This document shows, piece by piece, positions 8,654-16,880 of a DNA stretch of 64,000 nucleotides. The DNA is taken from assembly GCF_900108085.1 (NCBI RefSeq), contig NZ_FNVR01000016.1, positions 1 to 64,000 on the forward strand, read 5' to 3'. How positions within the stretch are numbered: position 1 is the stretch's first letter; each line of letters begins with the position of its first letter. Under the pieces are notes generated by a model, which had not been told where the DNA came from, searched no databases, and saw only the letters and a program-made list of their open reading frames with translations. A program made the position numbers and the translations under genes. The stretch is from Algoriphagus boritolerans DSM 17298 = JCM 18970. GTDB lineage: Bacteria; Bacteroidota; Bacteroidia; Cytophagales; Cyclobacteriaceae.

Positions 8654-9655
8654 ATGGATTCATTAATTAATCACCCCGGTATTCTTATCGGATTTGCCCT
8701 CATTGTTGCTTTTATGCTCTTACTTGATTTGGGCGTTTTCAACAAAAAGAGCCATATCATTTCCAATAAAGAGGCTGCCATCTGGTCTATTTTCTGGATT
8801 GGGCTTTCGATGGTGTTTAGTGTTTTCATTTACATCGTTACAAGTGAGCAAGTTGGTCTGGAGAAATTCTCGCAATTTCAGTCCGCTTATTGGATCGAGA
8901 AGGCACTGTCGGTAGATAATTTGTTTGTCTTTATTCTTGTGTTTGGATTTTTCAATGTACCGAGAGAATACCACCACAAGGTGCTCTTTTGGGGAATCCT
9001 GGGCGCACTGGTGATGCGTGCGATTTTTATTTTTGCAGGAGTGGGGATCATCGGAATGACCTACCTGCCTGAGATGACAATTTTGGAGCGAAGTGTCAAA
9101 ATCAATGTGGTTTTGACCGTTTTTGGGGTTTTTCTCGTCTATGCGGGATACAAATCCTGGTTTGCCAGCAAAGAGCAAGAGGGGGAAAAAGACTACACTA
9201 AAAACCCCGGGGCACGCTTGATTTACAAGTATTTCAAGGTGACGCGGGAGTATCATGGAGATAAGTTTTTTGTGATCAAAGACGGAGTTAAAATGGCCAC
9301 TCCCTTGCTTGTTGTTTTGGCGGTGGTTGAATTCACCGATTTGTTGTTTGCAGTGGATTCGATCCCTGCAATTTTTGCCATCGCTCCTGATGATCCATTT
9401 ATCCTGTATACTTCCAATATTTTCGCCATTCTGGGCCTGAGATCGCTTTATTTCCTGCTTGCCAATTTCATTCACATGTTTAGCAAGTTGAAATATGGGC
9501 TTGCCATCATTTTGATGTTTATCGGGTTAAAGATGGTTTCTGCACCGATTTACCATTTCAGCTCCACAAATTCGCTGGCTGTGGTAGGAACGATTCTGCT
9601 TGTTTCGATTGCCGCCTCGGTGATTTGGCCGGAGAAGAAGGAGGTTGGGAAGTAG
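8654..9655 (+). CDS. TerC-family integral membrane protein
   Basis: A 333-residue polytopic membrane protein of the TerC/Alx family. Visible features are ALSVDNLFVFILVFGFF (first conserved Asp motif), YAGYKSWF, EFTDLLFAVDSIPAIFAI (second conserved motif with FAVDSIPA) and a glycine-rich C-terminal helix pair. The family is linked to tellurite resistance and manganese export (Alx, TerC), possibly metallating exported proteins. No manganese riboswitch was recognised upstream. It appears monocistronic. Confidence 0.93.
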   Translation: MDSLINHPGILIGFALIVAFMLLLDLGVFNKKSHIISNKEAAIWSIFWIGLSMVFSVFIYIVTSEQVGLEKFSQFQSAYWIEKALSVDNLFVFILVFGFFNVPREYHHKVLFWGILGALVMRAIFIFAGVGIIGMTYLPEMTILERSVKINVVLTVFGVFLVYAGYKSWFASKEQEGEKDYTKNPGARLIYKYFKVTREYHGDKFFVIKDGVKMATPLLVVLAVVEFTDLLFAVDSIPAIFAIAPDDPFILYTSNIFAILGLRSLYFLLANFIHMFSKLKYGLAIILMFIGLKMVSAPIYHFSSTNSLAVVGTILLVSIAASVIWPEKKEVGK

Positions 9656-9966
9656 GGAGGTATGGGGGTTAGAAAGTAAGATTTTGTCAGTGGTTAAATG
9701 TGAGTTGTAAATAGTAAGTAGGCAGTTTCAGTTTGCATTGGTACCAACTCATATTTGGAATTGAAATATTATTGAGAGGAAAATGCAAATCAAAAGGGGG
9801 TAGGGAGGAATTGAATTCGGTATCGGATTGATTTCCAGCTGATTTTCGCGGATTTTTAGCGCTGAATATCGCAGATTTGAATTTCGAGATTTGAAATTTA
9901 GGCGACTACCCCTTGGGCTATAAATATTATTGAATAAGAAAATACCGTGAAAAAATAGAATTCCTT
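9656..9966. other. 311-bp gap with degenerate GATTT-GCAG-type repeat
   Basis: No credible gene. Positions about 9836-9890 contain GATTTTCGCGGATTTTTAG and GCTGAATATCGCAGATTTG, the same low-complexity type seen inside the elements at 5231 and 19923. An open frame on the minus strand here has composition unlike its neighbours and is probably spurious. Confidence 0.5.
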
Positions 9967-10347
9967 TCAATCCCTGATGAATTCAAATACCAGACCCGCA
10001 TCGGTCAGATTCGCCGAATTCAAGCCTAATCGGTAGGTGTAGAATCCTGCTTTCAGTGGCAGTTCTCCCTCTTTCACGGTGGCATTTAAGTAAAATGGAT
10101 GACCTTCAGCTTGCAGCCAAACTGTAGCTGATTTGAATGCATACTCAAACTCTTTGTAATCCGAAACTGATCTCGCCGAGATGGCTCCAAATGCCTTTTC
10201 CACATTTCCGGATTGGATAAGGACACCTGTGAAATTGACATCTGAGTTGTTCTGAACACGGATAAATACTCCGCTTGGTCTACGGTCCTCCATGCCGCAG
10301 GAAGCCAGGATAAGAAAAAGCAGATAGAGGGTGATTCTGATTTTCAT
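9967..10347 (-). CDS. Hypothetical lipoprotein
   Basis: A 126-residue exported lipoprotein. The N-terminus MKIRITLYLLFLILASC gives a lipobox ILASC. The mature part (VFIRVQNNSDVNFTGVLIQSG, then ...KAGFYTYRLGLN) alternates hydrophobic and polar residues and looks like a small beta-sandwich. I do not recognise the family. It follows the tricorn gene on the same strand but is separated by a terminator at 10376, so it probably has its own promoter. Confidence 0.7.
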   Translation of the reverse strand: MKIRITLYLLFLILASCGMEDRRPSGVFIRVQNNSDVNFTGVLIQSGNVEKAFGAISARSVSDYKEFEYAFKSATVWLQAEGHPFYLNATVKEGELPLKAGFYTYRLGLNSANLTDAGLVFEFIRD

Positions 10348-10375
10348 TGTAGAATGTAGCTATAAATTGAAATCC

Positions 10376-10413
10376 AAAAAAAATCCTTTCGAAAAAATTT
10401 CGAAAGGATTTTA
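10376..10413 (-). terminator. Terminator between tricorn protease and lipoprotein gene
   Basis: AAATCCTTTCGAAA/TTTCGAAAGGATTT is a near-perfect long stem. On the minus strand it is followed by a T-run (the A-run at 10375-10382), as expected for an intrinsic terminator ending the tricorn transcript. Confidence 0.8.
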
Positions 10414-10438
10414 AGTTGACAGAATAAAAGCCCTTTTT

Positions 10439-10536
10439 TTTAACCATTTAGAAAATTAAGGGCATTAAGAAATGCGGAAATCCCTGAGATTTTTGCCTAA
10501 ATCTTAATTTCCTCAATGCCCTTAATGGTTTAATCT
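10439..10536. repeat. Inverted AACCATTAAGGGCATT-type repeat
   Basis: The left arm has AACCATTTAG, AAATTAAG and GGCATTAAG (10441-10470). The right arm read on the minus strand is AAACCATTAAGGGCATTG, AGGAAATTAAG (10501-10532). A second copy with the same arms lies at 62650-62767. It sits between the tricorn stop codon and its terminator. Confidence 0.7.
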
Positions 10537-10553
10537 CTCCTTTATGGATGTAA

Positions 10554-13500
10554 TCAATTTCCCTTTGGCCTGAAATATCGAATTGGGGCTTTTGGCTCCG
10601 GCTTTAGCTCAATTCCTTCGGTCAGGATTCTATCCAAGGCTTCTTGGACAGCTCGCTCCAATTGTGGATCACGGCCTTCGATGACATCTTTGGGAGTCTG
10701 CTCCACAGCGATATCCGGAGAGATTCCGACACCTTCCACCGCCCATTCCCCATTGACATCATAGAATCCACCCCGAGGTGCCACCATTCTGCCTCCATCT
10801 ACAAACGGAGGCGTGTCCCAGGTTCCGACCAGGCCTCCCCAGGTTTTAGTACCGATCAATGGTCCGATTTTCATTTTGTTGAACAGGTAGGGTAGGAGGT
10901 CTCCGCCCGAACCTGCGCGCTCATTGATCAGCATGACTTTCGGCCCCCAGATGCCCGACATCGGTGTGGTAAATGGCCGGTGATCGTTAGCACGGGAATT
11001 GAAATAACCATGCAGGTCTCGGGCCATGATGTCCACCATGTAGTCCGCTGCCGAACCCCCGCCATTGTTTCGCTCGTCGATTACGGCGCCTTTTTTATCC
11101 TGCTGCGCAAAATAATAGCGATTGAATGAGGTATAGCCGGGTTGTCCGGTATTAGGGATATAGACGTACGCCAATTTCCCTTCGGAAAGCTCATCTACTT
11201 TTCTGCGATTACCCTCTACCCAATCGATGGTTCGGAGTTGGCCTTCATTGGCTACAGGAATGACCTGAATTACTCTTGATCCATCCAATCCCGGTTTAGA
11301 GTTCAGGTGGATTTTTGTCGGCTGATTGGCAGTACCTTCGAAATATGAATAGAGATTAGTGCCTGATGCGATCGCTTTTCCATTTACACCTACTACATAT
11401 TCACCCACTTTTGCCGTTGCTCCCGGCTGGGCAAGCGGTGCTTTGAGATTGGGGTTCCAGCTTTCGCCGGAATAGATTTTTTTGATTCGGTAGTTGCCAT
11501 TTACGATTTCGTAATCAGCACCGAGCAAACCTATTGGGACCGAATTGACCTCTGGAAAATCCCCACCACGTGTATAGCTATGGCCTATCGCTACTTCGCC
11601 GCCGATGATGTCGATGATGTAATTCATGTCGCTGCGGTGCCTGACATGATCCACCCAGGGCTTGTACCAATTGAAGATATCATCCCAAGGCGCGCCGTGC
11701 ACATTTTCCACGTAGAGGAAATCCCGCTGATATCTCCAGCCTTCCCGGTAGATCTGCTGCCATTCGTCCATCGGGTTGACTTTGACTTTCAGGGTTGAAA
11801 TAGCCTTCAAAGCACCGTCACCGGACTTTTTGCCTGTGCCTGTGGTTTCTACAATTCCCCAGGTACTTCCACTTTGATAGAGCAATGATTTTCGATCTTT
11901 GGATACCACCACCTGACTTACTCCCGGAAGGAAGACTTCTGATTTGCGCTTTTTCAGATCGTATTGATGCAGCGTAGTACCCTGATTGGGGATGCTTTCC
12001 ATGTAGAAAACAAAACCCTCCGGTGCCGAAGCCAATCCGGTATAGTTTCTCGCCGGAATGTCGATTGCTACTATTCTGTTTTGAATTCCATCCGCATCAA
12101 TTTTGACCGTAACGGGAGTTTCGGATTTCTTTTCCTCTTTTTTTACCTCGATTTCCTCATCGCTTTGCGGTAAAAGCGGGGAAGAATCCTCCGCACTCAA
12201 TACGGCCAGGTACAGACTTCTCGTGACGGGATGGTCGTAGCTACTCATATCCAGCCAACCTGTATTCAATCCAAAATCCGTACTCGCAAGGAAATAAAGG
12301 TACTTTCCACTTTCATCCCAAACCGGTGAAATCGCATCGGCCATGGCATCGCCAATTTGGATTTTGTTTCCAGTTTCCACGTTCAGGACAAAAACCGATT
12401 TGAATTGATTATCCATCAGTCGCACGTAGGCAATCCACTTTCCGTCCGGTGACCAAATGGGATTCATGCTTCGGTTGGGATGGGCAAAGCGATCCGTTTC
12501 CACCACTTTTGCATTTCCTGAGGCTACATTCACCACCCAGATTTGGTAATCCGTGTCAGTAAAAGCAAGGTGCGCTCCGTCGGGAGCCCATTCCGGTTTG
12601 AAGAAAAAGCTGGGATCGGGGAGGTTGATTTTCTTGGAAATTACGCCGTCCTGATCGGCAATGACCAGTTCATATTCCCCTTTGGCATCGGAGAAATAGG
12701 CGATCTGCTTGCCGTCAGGCGACCAGACAGGAGCTCTTTCGGCAGATTTGGACGTGTTGGTGACATTTCTTCCTGCGCCGTTTTCTTTGGGAACGGTGAT
12801 GATTTCCCCGCGGAATTCGAAAATCGCCCGCTGACCTGTGGGAGAAAGTTGAGGATTGCTGAGTTCATTGCCTTTCACATCCACCCAGCGCGCTCTAGCC
12901 CAGTGAAAATCGCCCTGAACCTCAATGGTCAACTTGGTCAACTGGCCACTGGAAGGATTGTAGGTATGCAGGTATCCCCCTTGCTCCAGGATGATTTCTT
13001 CTCCGTTGGAATCAATGCTTTTGATGTCAAAGTCTTTGAGGAAAGTCTCTTGTTTTTCCTGCCCGGTAGCCGGATCGAAGGACCAAAGATTGGCCAAATA
13101 ATCCCGCTCGGAGATGTAAAAGACTTTTCCTCCCAGCCAAACCGGATCGGTGTGGCGCTCATTATCCGTTTGAGGAGTCATTTTCAGGCTGTAATCCTTC
13201 AGATCTACGATCCAAATCGGCTTGGCCTGACCGCCACGATAGTTTCTCCATTCCGGATCCCAAAAGGCGATTTGCTGATAGGCGATATGCTTCCCGTCCG
13301 GTGAAATCTCTCCGTTTACTGCACGGGGAATCGGCATGGCTTCAGGTATGCCTCCATTTTTACTGATTTTGAAAAACTTGGATTCCTGCGTCGCAAAGCC
13401 TTCCCGCCCCGAAGTGAAGGTGATGTGATTTCCGTCAGGGCTCCAACCTGTCACCAAGTCGGCGCCCGGATGCCAGGTCAGGCGTTCGGGTTCGCCTCCG

Positions 13501-13778
13501 GAGGAAGGAATGAGGTAAACGTCCGTGTTTCCATCGTACTCCGCTGTAAAGGCGATGTGTTTTCCGTCAGGGGAAAAGTGAGGCAGGGTCTCTTCCCCTT
13601 CATTGCTGGTGAGTCGGATGGCACTGCCTCCGGTTTTGGGGACTTTCCAGAGGTCATTGGCATAGACAAAGACAACTTCGGTTTGGCTCAAAGTGGGCTG
13701 ACGGAGTAATTGGGTTCCTTGTCCAAACGCCGAAAATCCCAGTCCTGTAGCCAAGAGTAGGGGTAATATTCTAGTCAT
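10554..13778 (-). CDS. Tricorn-like serine protease (S41)
   Basis: A 1074-residue exported protease. Residues 1-19 form a signal peptide (ATGLGFSAFGQG). WD40/PD40-like propeller repeats fill about 25-560 (FSPDGKHIAF, WSPDGKQIAYFSDAKG). A linker rich in Glu/Lys precedes a helical C1-type domain, a PDZ-like region (about 760-840, VGEYVVGVNGKAI) and the catalytic core. The nucleophile is predicted as Ser957 in NERAGSGGD, with DERNNGGGSAADY upstream. Tricorn degrades oligopeptides; the signal peptide indicates a periplasmic or outer-membrane location. A conserved hairpin element lies 46 bp upstream and is shared with the LD-carboxypeptidase gene. Confidence 0.92.
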   Translation of the reverse strand: MTRILPLLLATGLGFSAFGQGTQLLRQPTLSQTEVVFVYANDLWKVPKTGGSAIRLTSNEGEETLPHFSPDGKHIAFTAEYDGNTDVYLIPSSGGEPERLTWHPGADLVTGWSPDGNHITFTSGREGFATQESKFFKISKNGGIPEAMPIPRAVNGEISPDGKHIAYQQIAFWDPEWRNYRGGQAKPIWIVDLKDYSLKMTPQTDNERHTDPVWLGGKVFYISERDYLANLWSFDPATGQEKQETFLKDFDIKSIDSNGEEIILEQGGYLHTYNPSSGQLTKLTIEVQGDFHWARARWVDVKGNELSNPQLSPTGQRAIFEFRGEIITVPKENGAGRNVTNTSKSAERAPVWSPDGKQIAYFSDAKGEYELVIADQDGVISKKINLPDPSFFFKPEWAPDGAHLAFTDTDYQIWVVNVASGNAKVVETDRFAHPNRSMNPIWSPDGKWIAYVRLMDNQFKSVFVLNVETGNKIQIGDAMADAISPVWDESGKYLYFLASTDFGLNTGWLDMSSYDHPVTRSLYLAVLSAEDSSPLLPQSDEEIEVKKEEKKSETPVTVKIDADGIQNRIVAIDIPARNYTGLASAPEGFVFYMESIPNQGTTLHQYDLKKRKSEVFLPGVSQVVVSKDRKSLLYQSGSTWGIVETTGTGKKSGDGALKAISTLKVKVNPMDEWQQIYREGWRYQRDFLYVENVHGAPWDDIFNWYKPWVDHVRHRSDMNYIIDIIGGEVAIGHSYTRGGDFPEVNSVPIGLLGADYEIVNGNYRIKKIYSGESWNPNLKAPLAQPGATAKVGEYVVGVNGKAIASGTNLYSYFEGTANQPTKIHLNSKPGLDGSRVIQVIPVANEGQLRTIDWVEGNRRKVDELSEGKLAYVYIPNTGQPGYTSFNRYYFAQQDKKGAVIDERNNGGGSAADYMVDIMARDLHGYFNSRANDHRPFTTPMSGIWGPKVMLINERAGSGGDLLPYLFNKMKIGPLIGTKTWGGLVGTWDTPPFVDGGRMVAPRGGFYDVNGEWAVEGVGISPDIAVEQTPKDVIEGRDPQLERAVQEALDRILTEGIELKPEPKAPIRYFRPKGN

Positions 13779-13823
13779 AAGGTATGGTGAAAGTGATTTG
13801 GTGAAATGCCCATGAGAAAGTCT

Positions 13824-13887
13824 TCACACACAGGGGGATGATTATCTGGGGCATTCCATCTGGCCATTGAGAAACAAATTATAAACT
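13824..13887 (-). promoter_or_regulatory. Conserved hairpin leader/repeat upstream of the tricorn gene
   Basis: On the minus strand GTTTATAATTTG is followed by TGGCCA, TGGAAT, ATAATCAT and TGTGTGA in the same order and similar spacing as at 27826-27891. ATTCC and GGGAT/GGAAT can pair as a stem. It could be a shared 5' leader, a promoter with leader, or a dispersed palindrome that happens to precede two exported-hydrolase genes. Confidence 0.55.
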
Positions 13888-13953
13888 CATGAAAATTAGG
13901 CAGCAGGGATCACTTTCGCCAACCGATGGTAAAAAAATGGGAAAGAAAGATTT

Positions 13954-14214
13954 CTAGGACTTGTTTTTTTCCTTTGCGAATTTCCTGCAGATATTGGCCA
14001 TCCAAGTGTAGAAGTGGCCGTCGTGGACATATTCACTTTGGATTTTCCGGGTGATGTTAATGAAAGAGTCATGAAAAACTTCCTCGGCAATTTGCTTATT
14101 GGAGATGATCCTACAAACTACAGTATAGAGTGCTTTGGAATATTTTTTATAAAGATATTCGGTGGTCAATCTATCTTTTGCCTTGACTCCGGCAATAATC
14201 TGTTCCGCTGTCAC
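13954..14214 (-). pseudogene. ECF sigma factor fragment, region 2 only
   Basis: An 86-residue reading frame from a GTG start. Residues 7-80 match sigma-70 region 2 of ECF sigma factors: YLYKKYSKALYTVVCRII, then EEVFHDSFINI and FYTWMANICRKFA. It stops after KEKNKS. No region 4 (-35 recognition) can be found in any frame before the tricorn gene's leader. An intact ECF sigma is about 170-190 residues, so this is a truncated remnant or a stand-alone sigma-2 domain. The adjacent 164-aa gene is co-directional but unrelated. Confidence 0.6.
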
Positions 14215-14377
14215 TGTAAATGCTCAGGTTTTCAAATAATTGTTTAAGGGAAAATATTTAATTCGAATTCTGAATTTGCTGATTTCCTATTGATAATGAG
14301 GTCTCAGAAAAAACAAGCCAATGGCGCCGCCTCGCGATTATTTGGAGCTTTTTTTCAAAATCAAGCCGTGGGTTTAA

Positions 14378-14872
14378 TTAATAATTGGTTTTGATATTTT
14401 CCTTGAGGTCGGATATGGAAAAGTCCTTTTTGATCGGGGGCATGCCCTTCTTGCTTCCATGTCCCGGCCGATAGGGGTCGTCTAGTTCACGAGTAGGTTC
14501 TTTGATGATAGATCCTTCCTCATCTACCAAGTAATTGTCTTCTTCGGGTATCTCCTTTTTTGGGTCAAATTCCTTTTGATCCTCGGGTTTATGGCCATGA
14601 GAATCGGGTTCTATTCCATTGGGATTCGAAACTTTCTCTGCCTGCTTTCTAGGCTTTAGCTCTTCTTGTCCTGATTCATTCGTCGGGGTATGATGCTGAT
14701 CATCCATTTTGCTGCTTTGAATGACAGTTTGAGTATTTCCACCCAGATGATTAGGATTGACTTTATTATGGGAATTGCGCCTCCGATAGTGGCTTTGCGT
14801 GGTGACCTGATTGGATTGCGTTTGATCCTCAGCTTGAGGCTGAAATGCAGAGTTTGAAGGCGTCTCGTTCAT
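14378..14872 (-). CDS. Hypothetical hydrophilic, probably disordered protein
   Basis: A 164-residue protein with almost no hydrophobic core, rich in Gln, Asn, Lys, Glu, Pro and His (e.g. DSHGHKPEDQKEFDPKKEI). There is no signal peptide or membrane segment. The C-terminus has DDPYRPGHGSKKGMPP then FSISDLKENIKTNY. The composition suggests intrinsic disorder and a stress-related or scaffold role, but that is inference; no family is recognised. Its acidic/basic alternation and codon use look like a real coding sequence. Confidence 0.55.
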   Translation of the reverse strand: MNETPSNSAFQPQAEDQTQSNQVTTQSHYRRRNSHNKVNPNHLGGNTQTVIQSSKMDDQHHTPTNESGQEELKPRKQAEKVSNPNGIEPDSHGHKPEDQKEFDPKKEIPEEDNYLVDEEGSIIKEPTRELDDPYRPGHGSKKGMPPIKKDFSISDLKENIKTNY

Positions 14873-15220
14873 GGTGTAGTTATTTGGTTTTGAAGCGTTA
14901 AACCAATATCAGTCCGAAAACAGAAGATTGCCATTAATCCAAAGAAGGTTTCAGATAATCCTCTTAAAGCAAAATAATAGTTTGAATACTATCGATGGAC
15001 ATAAAGACTTCATGAAGCGATCCGATGTAGAATTATCCAAAAAATCCACAGGATGGGAAATTTTTGAATCAAGTCGGGCTTAAGGAAGACACCTGAATTT
15101 TGGATTTACGAGTGTTTGGAAAGTAGAATGGATAATATTCCTCCGACATTTCCCCTCCACCTCCCAAAAACGGCTTTTCGTTTTCGGGTAAAGGGATATC
15201 TTTAGGGAAAAGAAAAGCCA
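14873..15220. other. 348-bp gap, no gene recognised
   Basis: Nothing convincing is seen on either strand. Its right end (about 15180-15220) has TATCTTTAGG and an A/G-rich tract that could serve as promoter and ribosome-binding site for the short open frame at 15221. Confidence 0.4.
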
Positions 15221-15340
15221 ATGACCGATCTAACAAATCAGATTTTCGGCATCACCCGCCTCCACCGCGAAATCGACGCCTTGGTGTATAAATTGTATGG
15301 ATTGACGGAGGAGATTAGGATAGTGGAGGGAAATGGATAA
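15221..15340 (+). pseudogene. C-terminal remnant of a restriction-modification methylase, or micro-protein
   Basis: A 39-codon frame starting ATGACC. Its second half, EIDALVYKLYGLTEE, then IRIVEG, matches the C-terminal signature of large Eco57I-type/type IIG restriction-modification enzymes and PglX-like methylases (IDxLVYxLYGLTEEEIxIVEG). One Glu is missing relative to that signature. No methylase domain precedes it, so it is a left-over tail of a deleted gene. Alternatively a short functional peptide has been retained, as it has its own ATG and a plausible -7 box upstream. It borders the hairpin-repeat region. Confidence 0.6.
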
Positions 15341-15370
15341 ATCCATTTTACGGAAAATGTGGTTTCCTTT

Positions 15371-15433
15371 ATAGCCCATTAATTCGTGGGCTATGGTGGA
15401 CAGGATAGCGAAGAAAAACCATTTCAATGGTTT
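15371..15433. repeat. Two adjacent hairpins outside the main array
   Basis: ATAGCCCATTAATTCGTGGGCTAT (15371-15394) and AAACCATTTCAATGGTTT (15416-15433) are short palindromes. They differ in sequence from the module families that start at about 15583 and fill part of the gap between the methylase remnant and copy II. An open frame across them on the minus strand is judged spurious. Confidence 0.55.
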
Positions 15434-15582
15434 ATTTAGCTCTGGATGCCATTTAAAATTTTTCAACCGATAGGTCCCACCTCAACGGAGTCTATTGTCT
15501 TTCAGCGTTGAGGTTCGCTTGACGCTAAGCGTAAATTGCATCTACGCTTTCCTATCCTTCGGAATTTGGAATTCCATTTTCC

Positions 15583-15840
15583 TATAAGTTCAACCCCATT
15601 CGGGGTTGTTCACCTCGTTTTTGACATCTTTTCCCTAGGTTGCACCTAGGGCTATTGAGAAGTTCGATCCTTTCAGGATCGTCATTTTTTTCCAATCTTT
15701 TCTGATTCCAAATTTCAATTATTTCTAAATCGCCAGAATCCCGACCCCGTATGGGGTCAAACCTCTCAATAGCCGCGGGTGAAACCCGTGGAAAACGAAT
15801 GAGCGTGACCATCCCCACGACCCCGAAGGGTGTCGAACCT
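15583..15840. repeat. Six-hairpin composite repeat, copy II
   Basis: Hairpins in order: A AACCCCATTCGGGGTT (15592), B CCCTAGGTTGCACCTAGGG (15633), C GATCCTTTCAGGATC (15666), D GACCCCGTATGGGGTC (15743), E CGGGTGAAACCCG (15776) and F GACCCCGAAGGGTGTC (15819). The spacers GCTATTGAGAAGTTC and TCAAACCTCTCAATAGC are themselves partly complementary. Copy V (17171-17432) is nearly identical, including the flanking spacer, so II and V form long direct repeats. Confidence 0.85.
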
Positions 15841-16080
15841 ATCTCCGGATTTAAGATCGTCCCTGCCTACGGTATTTTTTCTCCCAACTGCCAATGGAAG
15901 AATTGGGCTAAAGCCCGGAAATCTCTTGCCTGATTTTTATCCCTCCCGCTAAAGCGGGGGGCAATTCACGGGTTCGAATTCAATCCTATGAATTGGAATG
16001 GTGCTTTAGCCCATTCCAAAATGGATACTCCAAACATCATCGGGCTTTAGCCCAATTTCCTCCCCGTACAGCTGCCGGGA
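15841..16080. repeat. Inter-copy spacer with further palindromes
   Basis: This contains GGGCTAAAGCCC, CCCGCTAAAGCGGG, ATTCAATCCTATGAATTG and GTACAGCTGCCGGG. The first 180 bp recur at 17433-17620 after copy V with few differences, extending the direct repeat. No gene is seen. Confidence 0.75.
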
Positions 16081-16097
16081 GTAATTCCATTTCCCAC

Positions 16098-16360
16098 AAG
16101 TTCAACCCTTTCAGGGTTGTTCACCTCGTTATCGTTTACATCTTTCCCCTAGGTTGCACCTAGGGCTATTCAAAGGTTCGACCACTACGTGGTCATTGTT
16201 TTCGATTCATTACCATTTAGACCTATTGATGGTTCAAATTCCCGACCCCTGACAAGGGGTCAAACCTCTCAATAGCCGCGGGTGGGTGAGCGAAGTCGAA
16301 CCTCAACCCGTGGATTATGAACCGGCGTGAACATTACACGACCCCGAAGGGAGTCGAACA
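16098..16360. repeat. Six-hairpin composite repeat, copy III
   Basis: The order A to F matches copy II: A AACCCTTTCAGGGTT, B CCCTAGGTTGCACCTAGGG, C GACCACTACGTGGTC, D GACCCCTGACAAGGGGTC, E and F. Hairpin E is interrupted by about 20 bp containing GTGAGCGAAGTCGAACCTC between its arms. Hairpin loops and spacers in C and D match copy IV rather than II and V. F ends just before the leader of the Y1 transposase gene. Confidence 0.85.
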
Positions 16361-16433
16361 AATCCTGAAACCAATTGTCAAAACCATCACAAATTCCGAA
16401 ATTCATTTGATTCATTTTTAAAACCTGATTTTT

Positions 16434-16880
16434 ATGGGGACCCACACACAATTGATTTACCATATCGTCTATTCCACAAAACACCGTGAACCAACAATCA
16501 TCCAAGACGAGAAGAAGAGATTATTCGCATTTATCCACCACCTTCTCACCAATAAAAATTGCCATCTCTACCGGATCAACGGGGTGGAAGATCATCTGCA
16601 TATTCTTACTCACGTTCATCCCACAATTGCGATTTCCTCCTTGGTGAAAGACATCAAATTGGCTAGTGATGATTTTATAAAGCGAGAAGGTATTTTTCCA
16701 AAATTCAATGGTTGGCAGGATGGATATGGTGCCTTTTCTGAATCCATAAAGTCAAAGGACCGATTGATCAATTATGTTAAAAATCAGGAGGAACATCATA
16801 AGAAAATATCATTCCTTGACGAATACAAAGCATTGTTAATGGAACATGAAATTGAATTTGATGAGAAATATCTTCTCTAA
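16434..16880 (+). CDS. IS200/REP-associated Y1 transposase (TnpA-like)
   Basis: A 148-residue single-domain HUH transposase. It starts MGTHTQLIYHIVYSTKHRE, has the metal-binding HUH motif in VEDHLHILTH (about 51-60) and the candidate catalytic Tyr in LINYVKNQEEHHKK (about 119-121), and ends FDEKYLL. These enzymes cleave and join single-stranded DNA at hairpins. The length fits IS200/IS605 TnpA or short RAYT proteins (about 130-170). It is intact, the only transposase in the window, and is bracketed by hairpin arrays that are likely substrates; that link is inference. Confidence 0.9.
   Translation: MGTHTQLIYHIVYSTKHREPTIIQDEKKRLFAFIHHLLTNKNCHLYRINGVEDHLHILTHVHPTIAISSLVKDIKLASDDFIKREGIFPKFNGWQDGYGAFSESIKSKDRLINYVKNQEEHHKKISFLDEYKALLMEHEIEFDEKYLL

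Noticed and set aside
8720-9475. 251-aa open frame on the minus strand across terC
   Set aside because: Antisense shadow; Asn/His/Lys-rich composition and no domain, while terC itself is a clear gene.
9749-9970. 73-aa open frame on the minus strand
   Set aside because: It runs through a GATTTTCGCGGATTT repeat, has no recognisable family and unlikely composition.
12543-13304. 253-aa open frame on the plus strand
   Set aside because: Antisense shadow of the tricorn propeller repeats; no homologous features.
15230-15466. 78-aa open frame on the minus strand
   Set aside because: It spans two palindromes and is antisense to the methylase remnant; its hydrophobic stretch is a by-product of the hairpins.
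15950-16010. tRNA-like GGGTTCGAATTC sequence
   Set aside because: There is no acceptor stem or cloverleaf; it is part of the spacer palindromes.
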